From assembly GCF_004342485.1 (NCBI RefSeq), contig NZ_SMBU01000038.1, positions 1 through 44,966 on the forward strand: 44,966 bases of DNA, read 5' to 3'. The notes beneath the pieces are model-generated. The model had not been told where the DNA came from. It ran no database searches and saw only the letters and a program-made list of their open reading frames with translations. Source of the stretch: Roseateles saccharophilus. GTDB lineage: Bacteria; Pseudomonadota; Gammaproteobacteria; Burkholderiales; Burkholderiaceae_C. Numbering within the stretch: the first letter of the stretch is position 1; every line of letters begins with the position of its first letter. Below, in pieces: positions 35,163 to 44,614 of this stretch. Both the position numbers and the translations under genes were made by a program.

Positions 35163-37784
35163 ATGAGCGAACCCGCCACGCCAACCGCGACGCCAACGCC
35201 CGAAGCCGCCCAGCGGCGCGCGCGGCGCCGGCGCTGGCGTGACCGGATCCTGGTGCTGGCACCCAGCCTCGCCTTCGGCTCCGTCATCCTGACCCTGTGG
35301 GCCCTGGTGGCCTGGTATGTCGCCGCCTGGCCGGGCGAGGTGCGCGCGCAGCAGCGCCATGAACTCGCCACCGCGCTGCGCGCCGTCGCGATGCGGACCG
35401 GCCCGGTGCTGCACGAGGCCGACGGCGCGCTGCGCGTCGTCGACCTGTGGCTGCGCAACCCTCGCGGCGGCGACCCGCTGGCCGATCCCGCGCTGGCCCA
35501 GCTCGCCGACGGCATACGCAGTGGCTCGGGCCAGTTCGTCGACGTGATGCTGGTGGCGCGCAGCGGCCGGCTGCTGCGCCTGCAGCACGGCGGCCCCCCC
35601 GACGGCGCCAGCATCGCGGGCAGTGCCGCCTTCGCGCAGCTGGCCGGCCTCGCACCCGGGGCGGTGGCCCTGGGCCTGCCGCTGCAGCTCGATGGTCATC
35701 AGCGCCTGCCGTTGTTGATGCGCCTGTCCCGCCCCCAGGGCGACCACGACGCCGTGCTCGCCGTCGTCGACCTGCAGCGCCTGCGCGACGCGCAGGCGCC
35801 GCTCATGCCCGGCGCACTGGCCTCGCTGGTCATGCTGCGCGGCGACGGCGTCGTGCTGTCGCGCCAGCCCGAGGTGCCGGGCTTCGCGGGGCGCAACCTC
35901 TACGACGAATTCCCGCAGCGGCGCAGCGATTTCGCGGGCAGCGAGGGCTTCTTCGCCAGCACCGGCGTGCTGACCGACGGGCGCGCGCGCGTCGGAGCCT
36001 TCGTGACGATCGGCGACGCCGGCCTCAAGCTGCTGCTGTCGGACACCGAGGACGCCGGCCTCGCAGCGCACCGGCAGCAGCGCGCCCTGCTGCTGGCCGG
36101 CGCCCTGCTGCTGAGCCTGGGCCTGGCCGCGCTGGCGCGCTGGCTGGGCCGGCAGCAGCGCGCCGCACGGCTGCGCGACGCGGCGCTGCAGGCCACCAGC
36201 AATGCGGTGCCGCTGGGCCTGTTCCGCTGCGACGAGACCGGCCGCATCGTCTATGTGAACGACAGCTATCTGCGCGTGCACGGCATGCGCCGCGAGGACA
36301 TTGCCTGGGGCTGGACGACCCTGGTGCCGCCCGAGCAGCGCGAGCCGCTGATCGAACGCTGGAAGCAGCACATGGCCAGCGGCGAGCCCATCGACATGGT
36401 GCGCAAGATGAAGCGCGGCGACGACGGCCGCATCCGCTGGATCGCGGTGCGCACCGCCCCCCTCATCATCGGCGGCCGCGTCGCCGGCCAGGCCGGCACG
36501 GTCGAGGACGTGACCGAGCGCGGCGAGCAGGAACGCGCCCACCGCACCCTGGCCGCCATCTTCGACATGACGCCCGATATCGTCTGCCAGGCGCGCGAGA
36601 ACGGCGACGTCAGCTACATGAACCCGGTCGCGCGCGAGCGCTTCGGCATCGCGCCCGACGCGCCGCTGGACGGCGCCCGCATCGAGCACTTCCTGTCGCC
36701 CGGGCAGATCCAGGTCTACCAGCGCATCGTGCTGCCCACCGTGATGCGCGAGGGCCACTGGCAGGGCCGCACCCAGGTCCAGGCCGGCGCCGAGGGCCTG
36801 CCGGTGGACTGCACGGTGCTGGCCCACCGCGACGTGCGTGGCCGCATCGAGACCGTCTCGGTCATCATGCGCGACGTGTCGGAGCAGCAGCGGGCGCAGC
36901 GCGAGCGCGAGCGCAGCGAGGCCATGCTGCTGGCCGTCGCGCACACGGCGCGGGCGCAGTTCCTCGTCGGCGACACGGCCGGCCGCGTCATCTTCTTCAA
37001 CGCCGCCTTCGAGCAGCAGCGCCGCATCGCGCTGCAGGACTGGGTAGGCCGGCCGCTGGCCGAGCTCTTCGGCCCGCGGGACTATGCCGCTCGCGCGCCG
37101 CTGATCGCTGCGGCCCTGGCCGGCGAGACGCACCACGTCGACCTCGTCGACGGCGGCGAGCGCGACGGCCGCAGCTTCGACGCACAGTACGCACCGCTGC
37201 GCGTGCAGAGCGGCCAGATCGAAGGTGTCATCGGCATCGAGGTGGACGTGACCGAGGCGCGCCAGGAGGAGGCGCGGCTGCGCCTGGCCTCGCAGACCGA
37301 CGCGCTGACCCAGTTGCTCAACCGCTCCGGCTTCGAGGAGGGCGCGCGCCGCCTGCTCGACGCGCCACCGGGCCGGCGCCTGGCCCTGCTCTACCTCGAC
37401 CTCGACCGGTTCAAGCCCGTCAATGACCAGCACGGCCACCCGACCGGCGATGCGCTGCTGAAGGCCGTGGCCCTGCGCATGCGCCATGCGCTGCGCCCGG
37501 GGGACCTGGTTGCACGCCTGGGCGGCGACGAGTTCGCCGTGCTGCTGCCGCAGCTGCAGGGGCCCGGCGACGCGTCCACCGTGGCGGCCAAACTGCTGCA
37601 GGCCATCTCCACGCCGTATCACATCGGCGACCTGAAGCTGGAGATCGGCGTCAGCATCGGCTACTGCGTGGCGCCCGGCGGCAGCAGCCTGGAGGCCCTG
37701 GTCGCCAGCGCCGACGCCAGCCTCTACGAAGCCAAGCGCGCGGGGCGCGGGCGCTGCCAGGGCGGCGCGATCGCCGACGCCTAG
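35163..37784 (+). CDS. Membrane diguanylate cyclase with three PAS domains
   Basis: This 873-residue protein has TM1 at about 30-52 (VLAPSLAFGSVILTLWALVA), a periplasmic region of about 250 residues and TM2 at about 305-327. PAS domains follow at about 335-460 (ALQATSNAVPLGLFRCDETG), 465-580 (IFDMTPDIVCQARENGDVSY) and 590-700 (FLVGDTAGRVIFFNAAFEQQ). The C-terminal GGDEF domain has TDALTQLLNRSGFEEGARRL, metal Asp in LLYLDLDRFKPVND, active site RLGGDEFAVLLP and an I-site RPGD five residues before it. It should make c-di-GMP and be feedback-inhibited. ATG 35163 and 35151 are both possible starts, and neither has a clear ribosome-binding site. It is the only complete cyclase in the window. Confidence 0.92.
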   Translation: MSEPATPTATPTPEAAQRRARRRRWRDRILVLAPSLAFGSVILTLWALVAWYVAAWPGEVRAQQRHELATALRAVAMRTGPVLHEADGALRVVDLWLRNPRGGDPLADPALAQLADGIRSGSGQFVDVMLVARSGRLLRLQHGGPPDGASIAGSAAFAQLAGLAPGAVALGLPLQLDGHQRLPLLMRLSRPQGDHDAVLAVVDLQRLRDAQAPLMPGALASLVMLRGDGVVLSRQPEVPGFAGRNLYDEFPQRRSDFAGSEGFFASTGVLTDGRARVGAFVTIGDAGLKLLLSDTEDAGLAAHRQQRALLLAGALLLSLGLAALARWLGRQQRAARLRDAALQATSNAVPLGLFRCDETGRIVYVNDSYLRVHGMRREDIAWGWTTLVPPEQREPLIERWKQHMASGEPIDMVRKMKRGDDGRIRWIAVRTAPLIIGGRVAGQAGTVEDVTERGEQERAHRTLAAIFDMTPDIVCQARENGDVSYMNPVARERFGIAPDAPLDGARIEHFLSPGQIQVYQRIVLPTVMREGHWQGRTQVQAGAEGLPVDCTVLAHRDVRGRIETVSVIMRDVSEQQRAQRERERSEAMLLAVAHTARAQFLVGDTAGRVIFFNAAFEQQRRIALQDWVGRPLAELFGPRDYAARAPLIAAALAGETHHVDLVDGGERDGRSFDAQYAPLRVQSGQIEGVIGIEVDVTEARQEEARLRLASQTDALTQLLNRSGFEEGARRLLDAPPGRRLALLYLDLDRFKPVNDQHGHPTGDALLKAVALRMRHALRPGDLVARLGGDEFAVLLPQLQGPGDASTVAAKLLQAISTPYHIGDLKLEIGVSIGYCVAPGGSSLEALVASADASLYEAKRAGRGRCQGGAIADA

Positions 37785-38275
37785 GCGGCCACGCCGTCGC
37801 TGATTTCGCCCAGCGCCATCTGCAGCACGCGGGCGTCGCTGCTGGCGCGGTGGCGGGTCAGCTGCAGACGCTGACGCACGGCCTCGGTGACGCCGCGCCA
37901 GCGCAGCGCCTGAGCCTCGCTGAGCAGGCGGCGCAGGTCGTCCAGGCGGAAGCTCGGCTGCAGGCCCGCGGCGTCGTAGAGCCGCGCCAGCCAGGGGTAG
38001 TCCAGGCCCCAGCCGTCGCAGTAGACCGTCTGGCCCTGCAGGCGCTGGTTGATCTGCTCGGCGATCCAGCGCGTCGGGCGGCCCTTCTGCAGCAGCAGCT
38101 CGCGGCTGATGCCGTGCAGGGCCTCGGCGGCCTCGTCCCAGTGCAGCCAGTCGGGCTCGGGGCGCACCAGGCCGCAGAACAGCGTGCCCTCGCCGTCCAC
38201 GAAACCGACCTCGATGGGATAGCTGCCGCGGCCAAAGCCCGAGGCTTCGATGTCGAGGATGGTGGGCAGGGGCAT
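37781..38275 (-). CDS. DEDD-type 3'-5' exonuclease family protein
   Basis: This 164-residue protein has Exo I DIEASGFGRGSYPIEVGF (catalytic D and E), Exo II YCDGWGLDYPWLARLYDAAG (D) and Exo III HRASSDARVLQMAL (H and D), the RNase T / DNA polymerase epsilon-subunit DEDDh pattern. It should remove nucleotides from 3' ends of RNA or single-stranded DNA. It is shorter than RNase T (about 200 residues), so the specific substrate is uncertain. It is convergent with the diguanylate cyclase, with a 4-base overlap of the ends. Confidence 0.85.
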   Translation of the reverse strand: MPLPTILDIEASGFGRGSYPIEVGFVDGEGTLFCGLVRPEPDWLHWDEAAEALHGISRELLLQKGRPTRWIAEQINQRLQGQTVYCDGWGLDYPWLARLYDAAGLQPSFRLDDLRRLLSEAQALRWRGVTEAVRQRLQLTRHRASSDARVLQMALGEISDGVAA

Positions 38276-38305
38276 CGGCCGAGTGTGTCAGCCTGTTGCG
38301 ACGAA

Positions 38306-38881
38306 TCAAGCAGGGTTGTCGATCACCTGCTCGTGCTCGAACAGCGCCAGCGCTGCGCGGCCGACCTGGCGCGTGTCCCACCAGGCATAGGCGCCCACGC
38401 CGGCGGCGCCGACCACCGGCAGCCAGCGCGACAGGGCCCGGCCCGCCGCCTGCCTGCCCAGCTGCACGCCGACGGTCCCGGCCACCCGCTGCAGCAGGGC
38501 CTGGGTGGCCGGGCGCACGATGACGCGCTCGCCGACGCGCACCGACAGGTCGCGCAGCGCCTGGGCGGCCGTGTGGCGGAACAGGCACCACAGCATCTGC
38601 GCCGGGCCGAGCTCGGCGCTGCGCCCGTACAGCGCGGCGATGTCGGCCACCAGCTGGCGCTGGATCTGCCAGACGGCCAGCATCTCCGGCGCGATGGTCG
38701 CCCAGCCCAGCGGCCCTGGCGGCAGGGCCAGCGCACCGGCGGCCAGGGCGGCCTTGGCGGCGGCGGCCTCGATGGCGCGGCCGGCCGCGTGATGCGGCGC
38801 CGTGCTGGCCTGCAGATGCGGCTGCGGCGGCTCGGCCACCAGGGCCATCAGCCGCCCGCCCGGGCTCTCCTTGTCGTCCAT
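38306..38881 (-). CDS. EcsC-like family protein
   Basis: This 191-residue protein has a hydrophobic Ala-rich helix (about 40-65, AKAALAAGALALPPGPLGWA), IAPEMLAVWQIQRQLVADIA, LYGRSAELGPAQMLWCLFR and a Gly/Ala-rich helix WLPVVGAAGVGAYAWWDTRQ. This matches EcsC-type proteins of proteobacteria, which are often predicted membrane-associated and have no known activity. The open frame continues far upstream, but that part is the shadow of the chemoreceptor. ATG 38881 follows a GGATGGAGCG purine stretch and fits the family N-terminus. It is 30 bases upstream of the exonuclease and probably co-transcribed with it. Confidence 0.75.
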   Translation of the reverse strand: MDDKESPGGRLMALVAEPPQPHLQASTAPHHAAGRAIEAAAAKAALAAGALALPPGPLGWATIAPEMLAVWQIQRQLVADIAALYGRSAELGPAQMLWCLFRHTAAQALRDLSVRVGERVIVRPATQALLQRVAGTVGVQLGRQAAGRALSRWLPVVGAAGVGAYAWWDTRQVGRAALALFEHEQVIDNPA

Positions 38882-39079
38882 CGCTCCATCCTTCCTGCCG
38901 CCCGCGGTCCTGCGCACTAGTGCACGGCGCGCGTTTGCGCTGGCGCAAGGCAATTCAACAACGCGGCTTCCCCGCCCGCAGCTAATCCGCAAAGATGGCG
39001 GAGTTCTGATGCGCTGCTCCGGTCGCGGGCCGCCAGTGCTCCTGTTCATTTTCACGTCAAGCCCGCGTCGGAGACCTTC
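38882..39079. other. Divergent intergenic region before the first tandem chemoreceptor
   Basis: This 198-bp space separates divergent starts. No sigma-28 motif of the TAAAGTTT/GCCGATAA type was found, and no strong sigma-70 pair. A GGAGA site lies about 6 bases before the chemoreceptor ATG. Confidence 0.4.
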
Positions 39080-40786
39080 ATGCAAATTTTCAACCGGCTC
39101 AGGATAGGGCAACGGCTCGGGCTGGCCTTCGCGGTTTCCATCGCGCTGACGGCGGCGCTCGCCGTCTATGCGCGCATCGAACTCAGCCGCATCAATGCCG
39201 ACCTGACCCTGATGGTCGAGGACCGCCTCGTCAAGGTCGAGCAGCTCGGCCAGGTCCGGGACAACGTCGGCAGCATCGCCGAGGCCACGCGCAACATCAT
39301 CCTGCTGACGGACAACGCCGCCATGCAGCGCGAGATGGGCGTCATCGACGCGCGGCGCAACGACAACATCGGGCTGCTGAAGACGCTGACCGCCTCGATC
39401 CAGTCCGAAAAGGGCCGGCAGCTGCTGCGCGAGGCCGAGACGGCGCGCCAGGCCTATGCCGCGTCCACCAACCGCGTCACGGCCCTCGGCTTGAAGAACG
39501 ACAGCGAGCCGGCCCGGGAACTGCTGCTGTCCGAGACCATCCAGCTGCAGGCCGCCTTCTTCGGCCGCCTGGACGCGCTGACCAGCTTCCAGAAGGAGCT
39601 GATGAAGTCCGCCGCCGCGAGCACCGACGCCACGGTGCGGTTCGCACAGGTGGCGGTGGCCGTGGTCGCCGCAGCCGCGGCAGCCCTCGGCATCCTGCTG
39701 GCCTGGGCCATCACGCGCTCCGTTGTCGGCCCCATCCGCCAGGCCGTCACGGCGGCCGAGACCGTGGCGGCGGGGGATCTGCGCCTGCGCCTCGACACGA
39801 GTGGCCGCGACGAGACTGCCCAGTTGCTGCAGGCCCTGCAGCGCATGACCGACTCGCTGGTCGGCATCGTCAGCACGGTGCGCGGCAATGCCGAGAGCGT
39901 CGCCACGGCCAGCGGCGAGATCGCCCAGGGCAATGCCGACCTCAGCCAGCGCACCGAGGAGCAGGCCAGCAGCCTGCAGCAGACGGCCGCCTCCATGGAG
40001 GAGCTGGGCGCCACCGTGGGCCACAACACCGACACCGCCCGCCAGGCCGCCCAGCTGGCCGACGGCGCGGCCCGCGTGGCCGAGAACGGCGGCCAGGTGA
40101 TGGGCCAGGTCGTCGACACGATGGAGCAGATCACGACCAGCTCGCGCCGCATCGGCGACATCATCGGCACCATCGACGGCATCGCCTTCCAGACCAACAT
40201 CCTGGCGCTGAACGCGGCCGTCGAGGCCGCCCGCGCCGGCGAGCAGGGGCGGGGCTTCGCCGTCGTCGCCGGCGAGGTGCGCTCGCTGGCCCAGCGCAGC
40301 GCCGAGGCCGCGCGCGAGATCAAGACCCTGATCGGCACCAGCGTCGAGCGCGTGGAGGCCGGCAACGAGCTGGTCGGCGCTGCCGGCCGCACGATGGGCG
40401 AGGTCGTCGGCCAGGTGCGCCGCGTGGCCGACCTCATCAGCGAGATCAGCGCGGCCAGCGGCGAGCAGAGCAAGGGCATCGGCCAGGTCGGAGAGGCCGT
40501 CAGCCAGCTCGACCAGGTCACGCAGCAGAATGCCGCCCTGGTGGAAGAGAGCGCCGCGGCGGCCGAGAGCCTGCGCGCCCAGGCCACGCAGCTCGCCGCC
40601 ACGGTGGCCGCCTTCAAGCTCGACGCCGCCAGCCCGCCCGCGGCCGCAGCCAGGGCCGTCGCCCGGCCTGCGCCGGCCGCCGCCAGGCCGATCCAGCCCC
40701 GCCCGATGCCGCCTGCCGCGCCGGCCTCGCGCACCACGCCCACCCCCGCTCCGGTGGCGGCGGACGGCGACTGGACGTCCTTCTAA
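39080..40786 (+). CDS. Methyl-accepting chemotaxis protein with CheR-docking tail (copy 1)
   Basis: This 568-residue receptor has TM1 at about 10-30, a four-helix-bundle type periplasmic domain of about 155 residues, TM2 at about 188-212 and HAMP ([20 protein letters not shown]). The signalling domain has the tip [20 protein letters not shown]. After a Pro/Ala-rich flexible linker (about 525-560) it ends GDWTSF, whose last five residues match the xWxxF pentapeptide that tethers CheR and CheB. It is followed 140 bases later by a close paralogue on the same strand. The two share long near-identical blocks at both the protein and DNA level in HAMP and signalling domains but diverge in the sensor, which points to duplication and sensor diversification. 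Ligand unknown. Confidence 0.95.
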   Translation: MQIFNRLRIGQRLGLAFAVSIALTAALAVYARIELSRINADLTLMVEDRLVKVEQLGQVRDNVGSIAEATRNIILLTDNAAMQREMGVIDARRNDNIGLLKTLTASIQSEKGRQLLREAETARQAYAASTNRVTALGLKNDSEPARELLLSETIQLQAAFFGRLDALTSFQKELMKSAAASTDATVRFAQVAVAVVAAAAAALGILLAWAITRSVVGPIRQAVTAAETVAAGDLRLRLDTSGRDETAQLLQALQRMTDSLVGIVSTVRGNAESVATASGEIAQGNADLSQRTEEQASSLQQTAASMEELGATVGHNTDTARQAAQLADGAARVAENGGQVMGQVVDTMEQITTSSRRIGDIIGTIDGIAFQTNILALNAAVEAARAGEQGRGFAVVAGEVRSLAQRSAEAAREIKTLIGTSVERVEAGNELVGAAGRTMGEVVGQVRRVADLISEISAASGEQSKGIGQVGEAVSQLDQVTQQNAALVEESAAAAESLRAQATQLAATVAAFKLDAASPPAAAARAVARPAPAAARPIQPRPMPPAAPASRTTPTPAPVAADGDWTSF

Positions 40787-40804
40787 CCCATCTGTCTCCC
40801 GGAT

Positions 40805-40825
40805 GGCGCGTGACAGCCACGCGCC
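40805..40825 (+). terminator. GC hairpin between the tandem chemoreceptors
   Basis: GGCGCGTG (40805-40812), ACAGC, CACGCGCC (40818-40825) is a perfect 8-bp stem with a 5-base loop starting 19 bases after the first chemoreceptor stop. There is no U-tract. It may attenuate read-through or stabilise the upstream mRNA. Confidence 0.4.
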
Positions 40826-40926
40826 GGCGCCTTACGCTTCAACTCAGCGCAGGCGCCGCAGGACACGAGTCATGTCGGTCGGCGCCTTGCCCGACCCTCA
40901 GAAAATTCGCACGCCAGGGAGATCAA

Positions 40927-42609
40927 ATGGGATTCGTCAACAACCTTCGCATCGGCCAGCGGCTGGGCCTCGCCTTCGCGATTTCGATCGCCTTCAGCAC
41001 GCTGATCGCGGTCTATGCCTACATCCAGATGGCCAGGATCAACAGCACGCTCGCGCTGATGGTCAACGACCGCGTCGTCAAGGTCGAGCAGCTCCACCGG
41101 ATCCGGGACAACGTCAATCGCACGGCCCGGGCGGTGCGCAACATCGCACTGCTGTCCGACCCGGACGCCATCGGGAAGGAGATCGAGACCATCGCGGCCA
41201 ACCGCAAGAGCACGGTCGAGCTGTTCGACAAGCTGAAGGCGAGCATCGCCGCCCCCAGGGGGATCCAGCTGCTGGCCGGCGTCACCGCCGCCAGGAGCGC
41301 CTACACGGCGTCCATCCAGCGCGTCATCGACCTGGGCGTCCAGCAGCAGAAGGACGCCGCCCGCGACCTGCTGCTGGGCGAAACACGCAGCTTGCAGCAG
41401 GCCTACTTCGAATCGCTGGAAGCCCTGGTCGACTTCCAGAAGGAGCTGATGCGCACCTCGGCCGACGACGCGGCCCATGCCGTCGGCACCGCCTCCCTGA
41501 GCCTGCTGCTGGTGGCGGCGGCAGCGGCCATCGCGGGCGCCGCGCTGGCCATCCTGATCACCCGCTCGGTCGTCGCGCCGATACGCCAGGCCGTCGCCGC
41601 CGCGGAGACCGTCGCCTCGGGCGACCTGCGCCTGCAGCTGGCCGCCGACCGCAAGGACGAGGCCGGCCAGTTGCTCGGCGCGCTGCAGCGCATGAACGAC
41701 GCCCTCGTCGATGTCGTCGGCGCGGTGCGCGGCAACGCCGAGAGCGTCGCCACGGCCAGCAGCCAGATCGCCCAGGGCAATGCCGACCTCAGCCAGCGCA
41801 CCGAGGAGCAGGCCAGCAGCCTGCAGCAGACGGGCGCCTCGATGGAGGAGCTGGGGGCCACCGTGCGCCTCAACAACGACACGGCCCGCCAGGCCGCCCA
41901 GATCGCCGACAGCGCCGCGCAGGCGGCGGCCAGCGGCGGCATCGTCATGGATCAGGTCATCGGCACGATGGCCGAGATCACGGCCAGCTCCCAGAAGATC
42001 GCCAACATCATCGGCACCATCGACGGCATCGCCTTCCAGACCAATATCCTGGCGCTGAACGCCGCCGTCGAGGCCGCGCGGGCCGGCGAGCAGGGCCGGG
42101 GCTTCGCGGTCGTCGCCGCCGAGGTGCGCACGCTGGCCACGCGCAGCGCGGACGCCGCCCGCGAGATCAAGACGCTGATCAGCGCCAGCGTCGAGCGGGT
42201 CGACGCCGGCAACACGCTGGTCGGCGAGGCCGGCGGCACCGTCGGCGACGTGGTGGGCCAGGTCAGGCGCGTGGCCGACCTGATCCGCGAGATCAGCGCG
42301 GCCGGCGACGAGCAGGGCAAGGGCCTCGTCCAGATCGGCGAGGCCGTCAACCAGCTCGATCAGGTCACGCAGAGCAATGCCGCCCTGGTGGAGGAAAGCG
42401 CCGCCGCGGCCGAGAGCCTGAAGCGCCAGGCCCGCACGCTGGCCGAGACCGTGGCCGTCTTCAAGCTGGCGCAGGCGCAGCAGTCGGTGCGCGCCACGGC
42501 GCCTGCCCGGCCGTCGCGGCCTTCGGCTCCGGCGCCCGCCCCAGCCCGCAATGCGGTGCGGGTCGCCCCCGCAGCAGCCACACTCGACGAGGAATGGTCC
42601 TCGTTCTGA
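40927..42609 (+). CDS. Methyl-accepting chemotaxis protein with CheR-docking tail (copy 2)
   Basis: This 560-residue receptor has the same layout as the preceding gene. It starts [20 protein letters not shown], with TM1 at about 11-31, a four-helix-bundle sensor, TM2 at about 187-212, HAMP, and a signalling domain with tip [20 protein letters not shown] and [17 protein letters not shown]. It ends DEEWSSF, again a CheR/CheB pentapeptide after a Pro-rich linker. ATG 40927 has GGGAGA upstream, and the longer frame is not supported. Sensor residues differ from copy 1 at many positions (for example [19 protein letters not shown] against [19 protein letters not shown]), so ligand range probably differs. 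It ends 9 bases before the convergent Ser-rich gene. Confidence 0.95.
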   Translation: MGFVNNLRIGQRLGLAFAISIAFSTLIAVYAYIQMARINSTLALMVNDRVVKVEQLHRIRDNVNRTARAVRNIALLSDPDAIGKEIETIAANRKSTVELFDKLKASIAAPRGIQLLAGVTAARSAYTASIQRVIDLGVQQQKDAARDLLLGETRSLQQAYFESLEALVDFQKELMRTSADDAAHAVGTASLSLLLVAAAAAIAGAALAILITRSVVAPIRQAVAAAETVASGDLRLQLAADRKDEAGQLLGALQRMNDALVDVVGAVRGNAESVATASSQIAQGNADLSQRTEEQASSLQQTGASMEELGATVRLNNDTARQAAQIADSAAQAAASGGIVMDQVIGTMAEITASSQKIANIIGTIDGIAFQTNILALNAAVEAARAGEQGRGFAVVAAEVRTLATRSADAAREIKTLISASVERVDAGNTLVGEAGGTVGDVVGQVRRVADLIREISAAGDEQGKGLVQIGEAVNQLDQVTQSNAALVEESAAAAESLKRQARTLAETVAVFKLAQAQQSVRATAPARPSRPSAPAPAPARNAVRVAPAAATLDEEWSSF

Positions 42610-42618
42610 GCGCCGGCC

Positions 42619-43245
42619 TTAAACGACCGCGTTGACCGCGACGCCGGACGCAACGCCCGTGGAAGGCGTGCCGCTGTAGCCGATATTGCTCTGCAGCTGC
42701 GTCAGCAGGGCCTGCAGCGTCGCCGAGCTGCTGGACGAGCTGCTGCTGGCGGTGAGGTCCGACTTCAGCTGGTCGAAGGCCGACTGCAAGCCGCTGGGCG
42801 TGTTGCCGCTGCTGACCTCGGACAGCACGGCGGCCAGGCCCTGGGCGAAGCCGCTCTTGCCCGCGTCGCCGGCTGTGGCCGTGGTGGAGCTGCTGCTTTC
42901 GGCCTGGCGGGCCGCATCGAACAGCTGGTGCATGAACTGGTGCATGTCCTTGCGCAGCGTCGACTGGCCCGTCGCATCCGTCGCCGAGCTGTTGCTGCTG
43001 TTGCTGCTGGACGAGGAACTGTTCGACGAAGACGACGAGTTCGGCACGCTCAGCCCCAGGCTTTGCAATGCCGCCAGCAGCTGCTGGGCCATGCCGCCGC
43101 CCGCCGGGCCCTCGCCACGACGGCCTTGGTGCACGCGCCCGCCGCCGCCGTCACCGTCGCCATCGGGGTCCGTGGCACTGGTGGCCCGGGACGTCGTCGG
43201 CGTGTACACCGCGACGTTGTTGCTCAAACTGCTGATCGTGCTCAT
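42619..43245 (-). CDS. Ser-rich hypothetical protein with an acidic Asp/Gly motif
   Basis: I do not recognise a named family. The 208-residue protein has a Thr/Ser-rich head, a DPDGDGDGGGG stretch that resembles a Ca-binding loop but is not a full EF-hand, and MAQQLLAALQSLGLSVPN. Long Ser/Asn runs (about 72-90), MHQFMHQLFDAARQ, a second Ser run and LQALLTQLQSNIGYSG follow. No signal peptide or Cys is seen. Amphipathic helices separated by Ser-rich spacers suggest an exported or surface-type protein, but this is a guess. GAGGTGA precedes the ATG by 5 bases. Codon bias differs from the neighbours because of the Ser codons (AGC/TCG repeats). Confidence 0.7.
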   Translation of the reverse strand: MSTISSLSNNVAVYTPTTSRATSATDPDGDGDGGGGRVHQGRRGEGPAGGGMAQQLLAALQSLGLSVPNSSSSSNSSSSSSNSSNSSATDATGQSTLRKDMHQFMHQLFDAARQAESSSSTTATAGDAGKSGFAQGLAAVLSEVSSGNTPSGLQSAFDQLKSDLTASSSSSSSSATLQALLTQLQSNIGYSGTPSTGVASGVAVNAVV

Positions 43246-43477
43246 GCCGTCACCTCACAACCCAAAACTAGGGAAGGACATCATGGGTATCGACCGCCGC
43301 CGCAGATACTTCAAAAAGAAGGGCGGTTTTCGCCAGCCTTTACACCGCTTTGGACTTCTTCACGGAAATGTCAGGCTGGACACATGCCACGCACCAGCTT
43401 GGGGCGAAAGCGGGGTCTTGCTGCATGCCACACGGCGGCGCGGCAAACTGGCGGCTCGCCGTTGAACTCCGCCGCCC
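43246..43477. other. Divergent intergenic region with a possible 60-codon ORF
   Basis: About 232 bp lie between the Ser-rich gene and the cyclopropane synthase. On the plus strand ATG 43283 to TGA 43463-43465 would encode 60 very basic residues (MGIDRRRRYFKKKGGF...). GGAAGGA sits 4 bases upstream of that ATG. I know no homologue and cannot tell whether it is translated. No strong promoter pair was found. Confidence 0.35.
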
Positions 43478-44614
43478 GTGCCCGCCCTTGACGTCGCTCC
43501 GCCCGCCATCCTGCGCGACCTGCTGGCGCGCGCCGACGTGCGCCTGAACGGCAGCCGCCCCTGGGACATGCGCGTGCACGATGCGCGGCTGTACCGGCGA
43601 CTGCTGACGCAGTGGTCGCTGGGGGCGGGCGAGGCCTATGTCGACGGCGACTGGGACTGCGAGCGCCTTGACCTGCTGTTCGAGCGCCTGCTGCGCGCCG
43701 ACCTCGACCGCACCGCGCCCGGCCCTGCCCGGCTCAGGCTGCTGATGGAGAGCCTGCGCCAGCGCCTGTTCAACCTGCAGAGCCGGGCGCGCGCCCACCA
43801 GGTCGGCGAGCACCACTACGACGCCGGCAACGACGTCTTCGAGGCCATGCTGGACTCGCGCATGATCTATTCCTGCGCCTACTGGCAGCACGCCCGGGAC
43901 CTGGAGCAGGCCCAGGAGCACAAGCTGGCGATGATCTGCCGCAAGCTGGAACTGCAGCCGGACGAGACGCTGCTGGACATCGGCTGCGGCTGGGGCGGCC
44001 TGGCGCGCTGGGCGGCCGAGCGGCATGGCGTGCGCGTGACCGGCATCACCGTCAGCCGCGAGCAGCTGGCGCTGGCCCAGGCGCGCTGCGCGGGCCTGCC
44101 CGTCACGCTGCTGCTGCAGGACTACCGCGCGTTGCAGGGCCGATTCGACAAGATCGTGTCGGTAGGCATGTTCGAGCATGTCGGGCCGAAAAACTACGCC
44201 ACCTACTTCGACAGCGCCCGCCGCCTGCTCGCGCCCGAGGGCCTGTTCCTGCTGCACACCATCGGCGTGGACCGGCGCTGCGCCCACACCGACCCGTGGA
44301 TCGAGCGCTACATCTTCCCCAACGGCAAGCTGCCCTCGCCGGCCGAGCTGGCGCGGGCCATCGAGGGCCGCCTCGTCGTCGAGGACTGGCACAACTTCGG
44401 CCCCGATTACGACCGCACGCTGATGTGCTGGGCCGAGCGCCTGGAGGCTGCCTGGCCGCGGCTCGGCGCCCGCTACGACGAGGGCCTGCGCCGCATGTTC
44501 CGCTACTACCTGCTGAGCTGCGCCGGCTTCTTCCGCTCGCGCCAGGGCCAGCTGTGGCAGCTGGTGCTGAGCCGGCCGGAGCGGCGCGGCATCTACCGCT
44601 CGGTCAGGCCCTAG
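43478..44614 (+). CDS. cfa: Cyclopropane-fatty-acyl-phospholipid synthase
   Basis: This 378-residue enzyme has an N-terminal helical domain (LLTQWSLGAGEAYVDGDWDC) and the SAM-binding methyltransferase fold LLDIGCGWGGLARWAAERHG at about 163-182. ITVSREQLALAQARC, the catalytic-region motifs IVSVGMFEHVGPKNYATYF, HTIGVDRRCAHTDPWIERYI, FPNGKLPSPAEL and EDWHNFGPDYDRTL follow. It adds a methylene group from SAM across cis double bonds of membrane phospholipid chains, typically in stationary phase or under acid stress. The start is a GTG at 43478. The first ATG would remove 30 conserved residues. The TAG stop is formed by the CTAG end of the inverted-repeat element that follows. Confidence 0.92.
   Translation: MPALDVAPPAILRDLLARADVRLNGSRPWDMRVHDARLYRRLLTQWSLGAGEAYVDGDWDCERLDLLFERLLRADLDRTAPGPARLRLLMESLRQRLFNLQSRARAHQVGEHHYDAGNDVFEAMLDSRMIYSCAYWQHARDLEQAQEHKLAMICRKLELQPDETLLDIGCGWGGLARWAAERHGVRVTGITVSREQLALAQARCAGLPVTLLLQDYRALQGRFDKIVSVGMFEHVGPKNYATYFDSARRLLAPEGLFLLHTIGVDRRCAHTDPWIERYIFPNGKLPSPAELARAIEGRLVVEDWHNFGPDYDRTLMCWAERLEAAWPRLGARYDEGLRRMFRYYLLSCAGFFRSRQGQLWQLVLSRPERRGIYRSVRP

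Noticed and set aside
32901-38948. A minus-strand open frame of about 2,000 codons
   Set aside because: It is antisense to the receiver, matB-like and cyclase genes and is Arg/Ala/Gly/His-rich without any family motif. It is a GC-rich shadow.
38882-39079. A possible flagellar sigma-28 promoter before the chemoreceptor
   Set aside because: No stretch resembles both TAAAGTTT and GCCGATAA at the right spacing.
43283-43465. A 60-codon plus-strand ORF with a ribosome-binding-like GGAAGGA
   Set aside because: The product is very basic and unlike anything I know. It lies in a divergent promoter region, so I mention it only in the intergenic entry.
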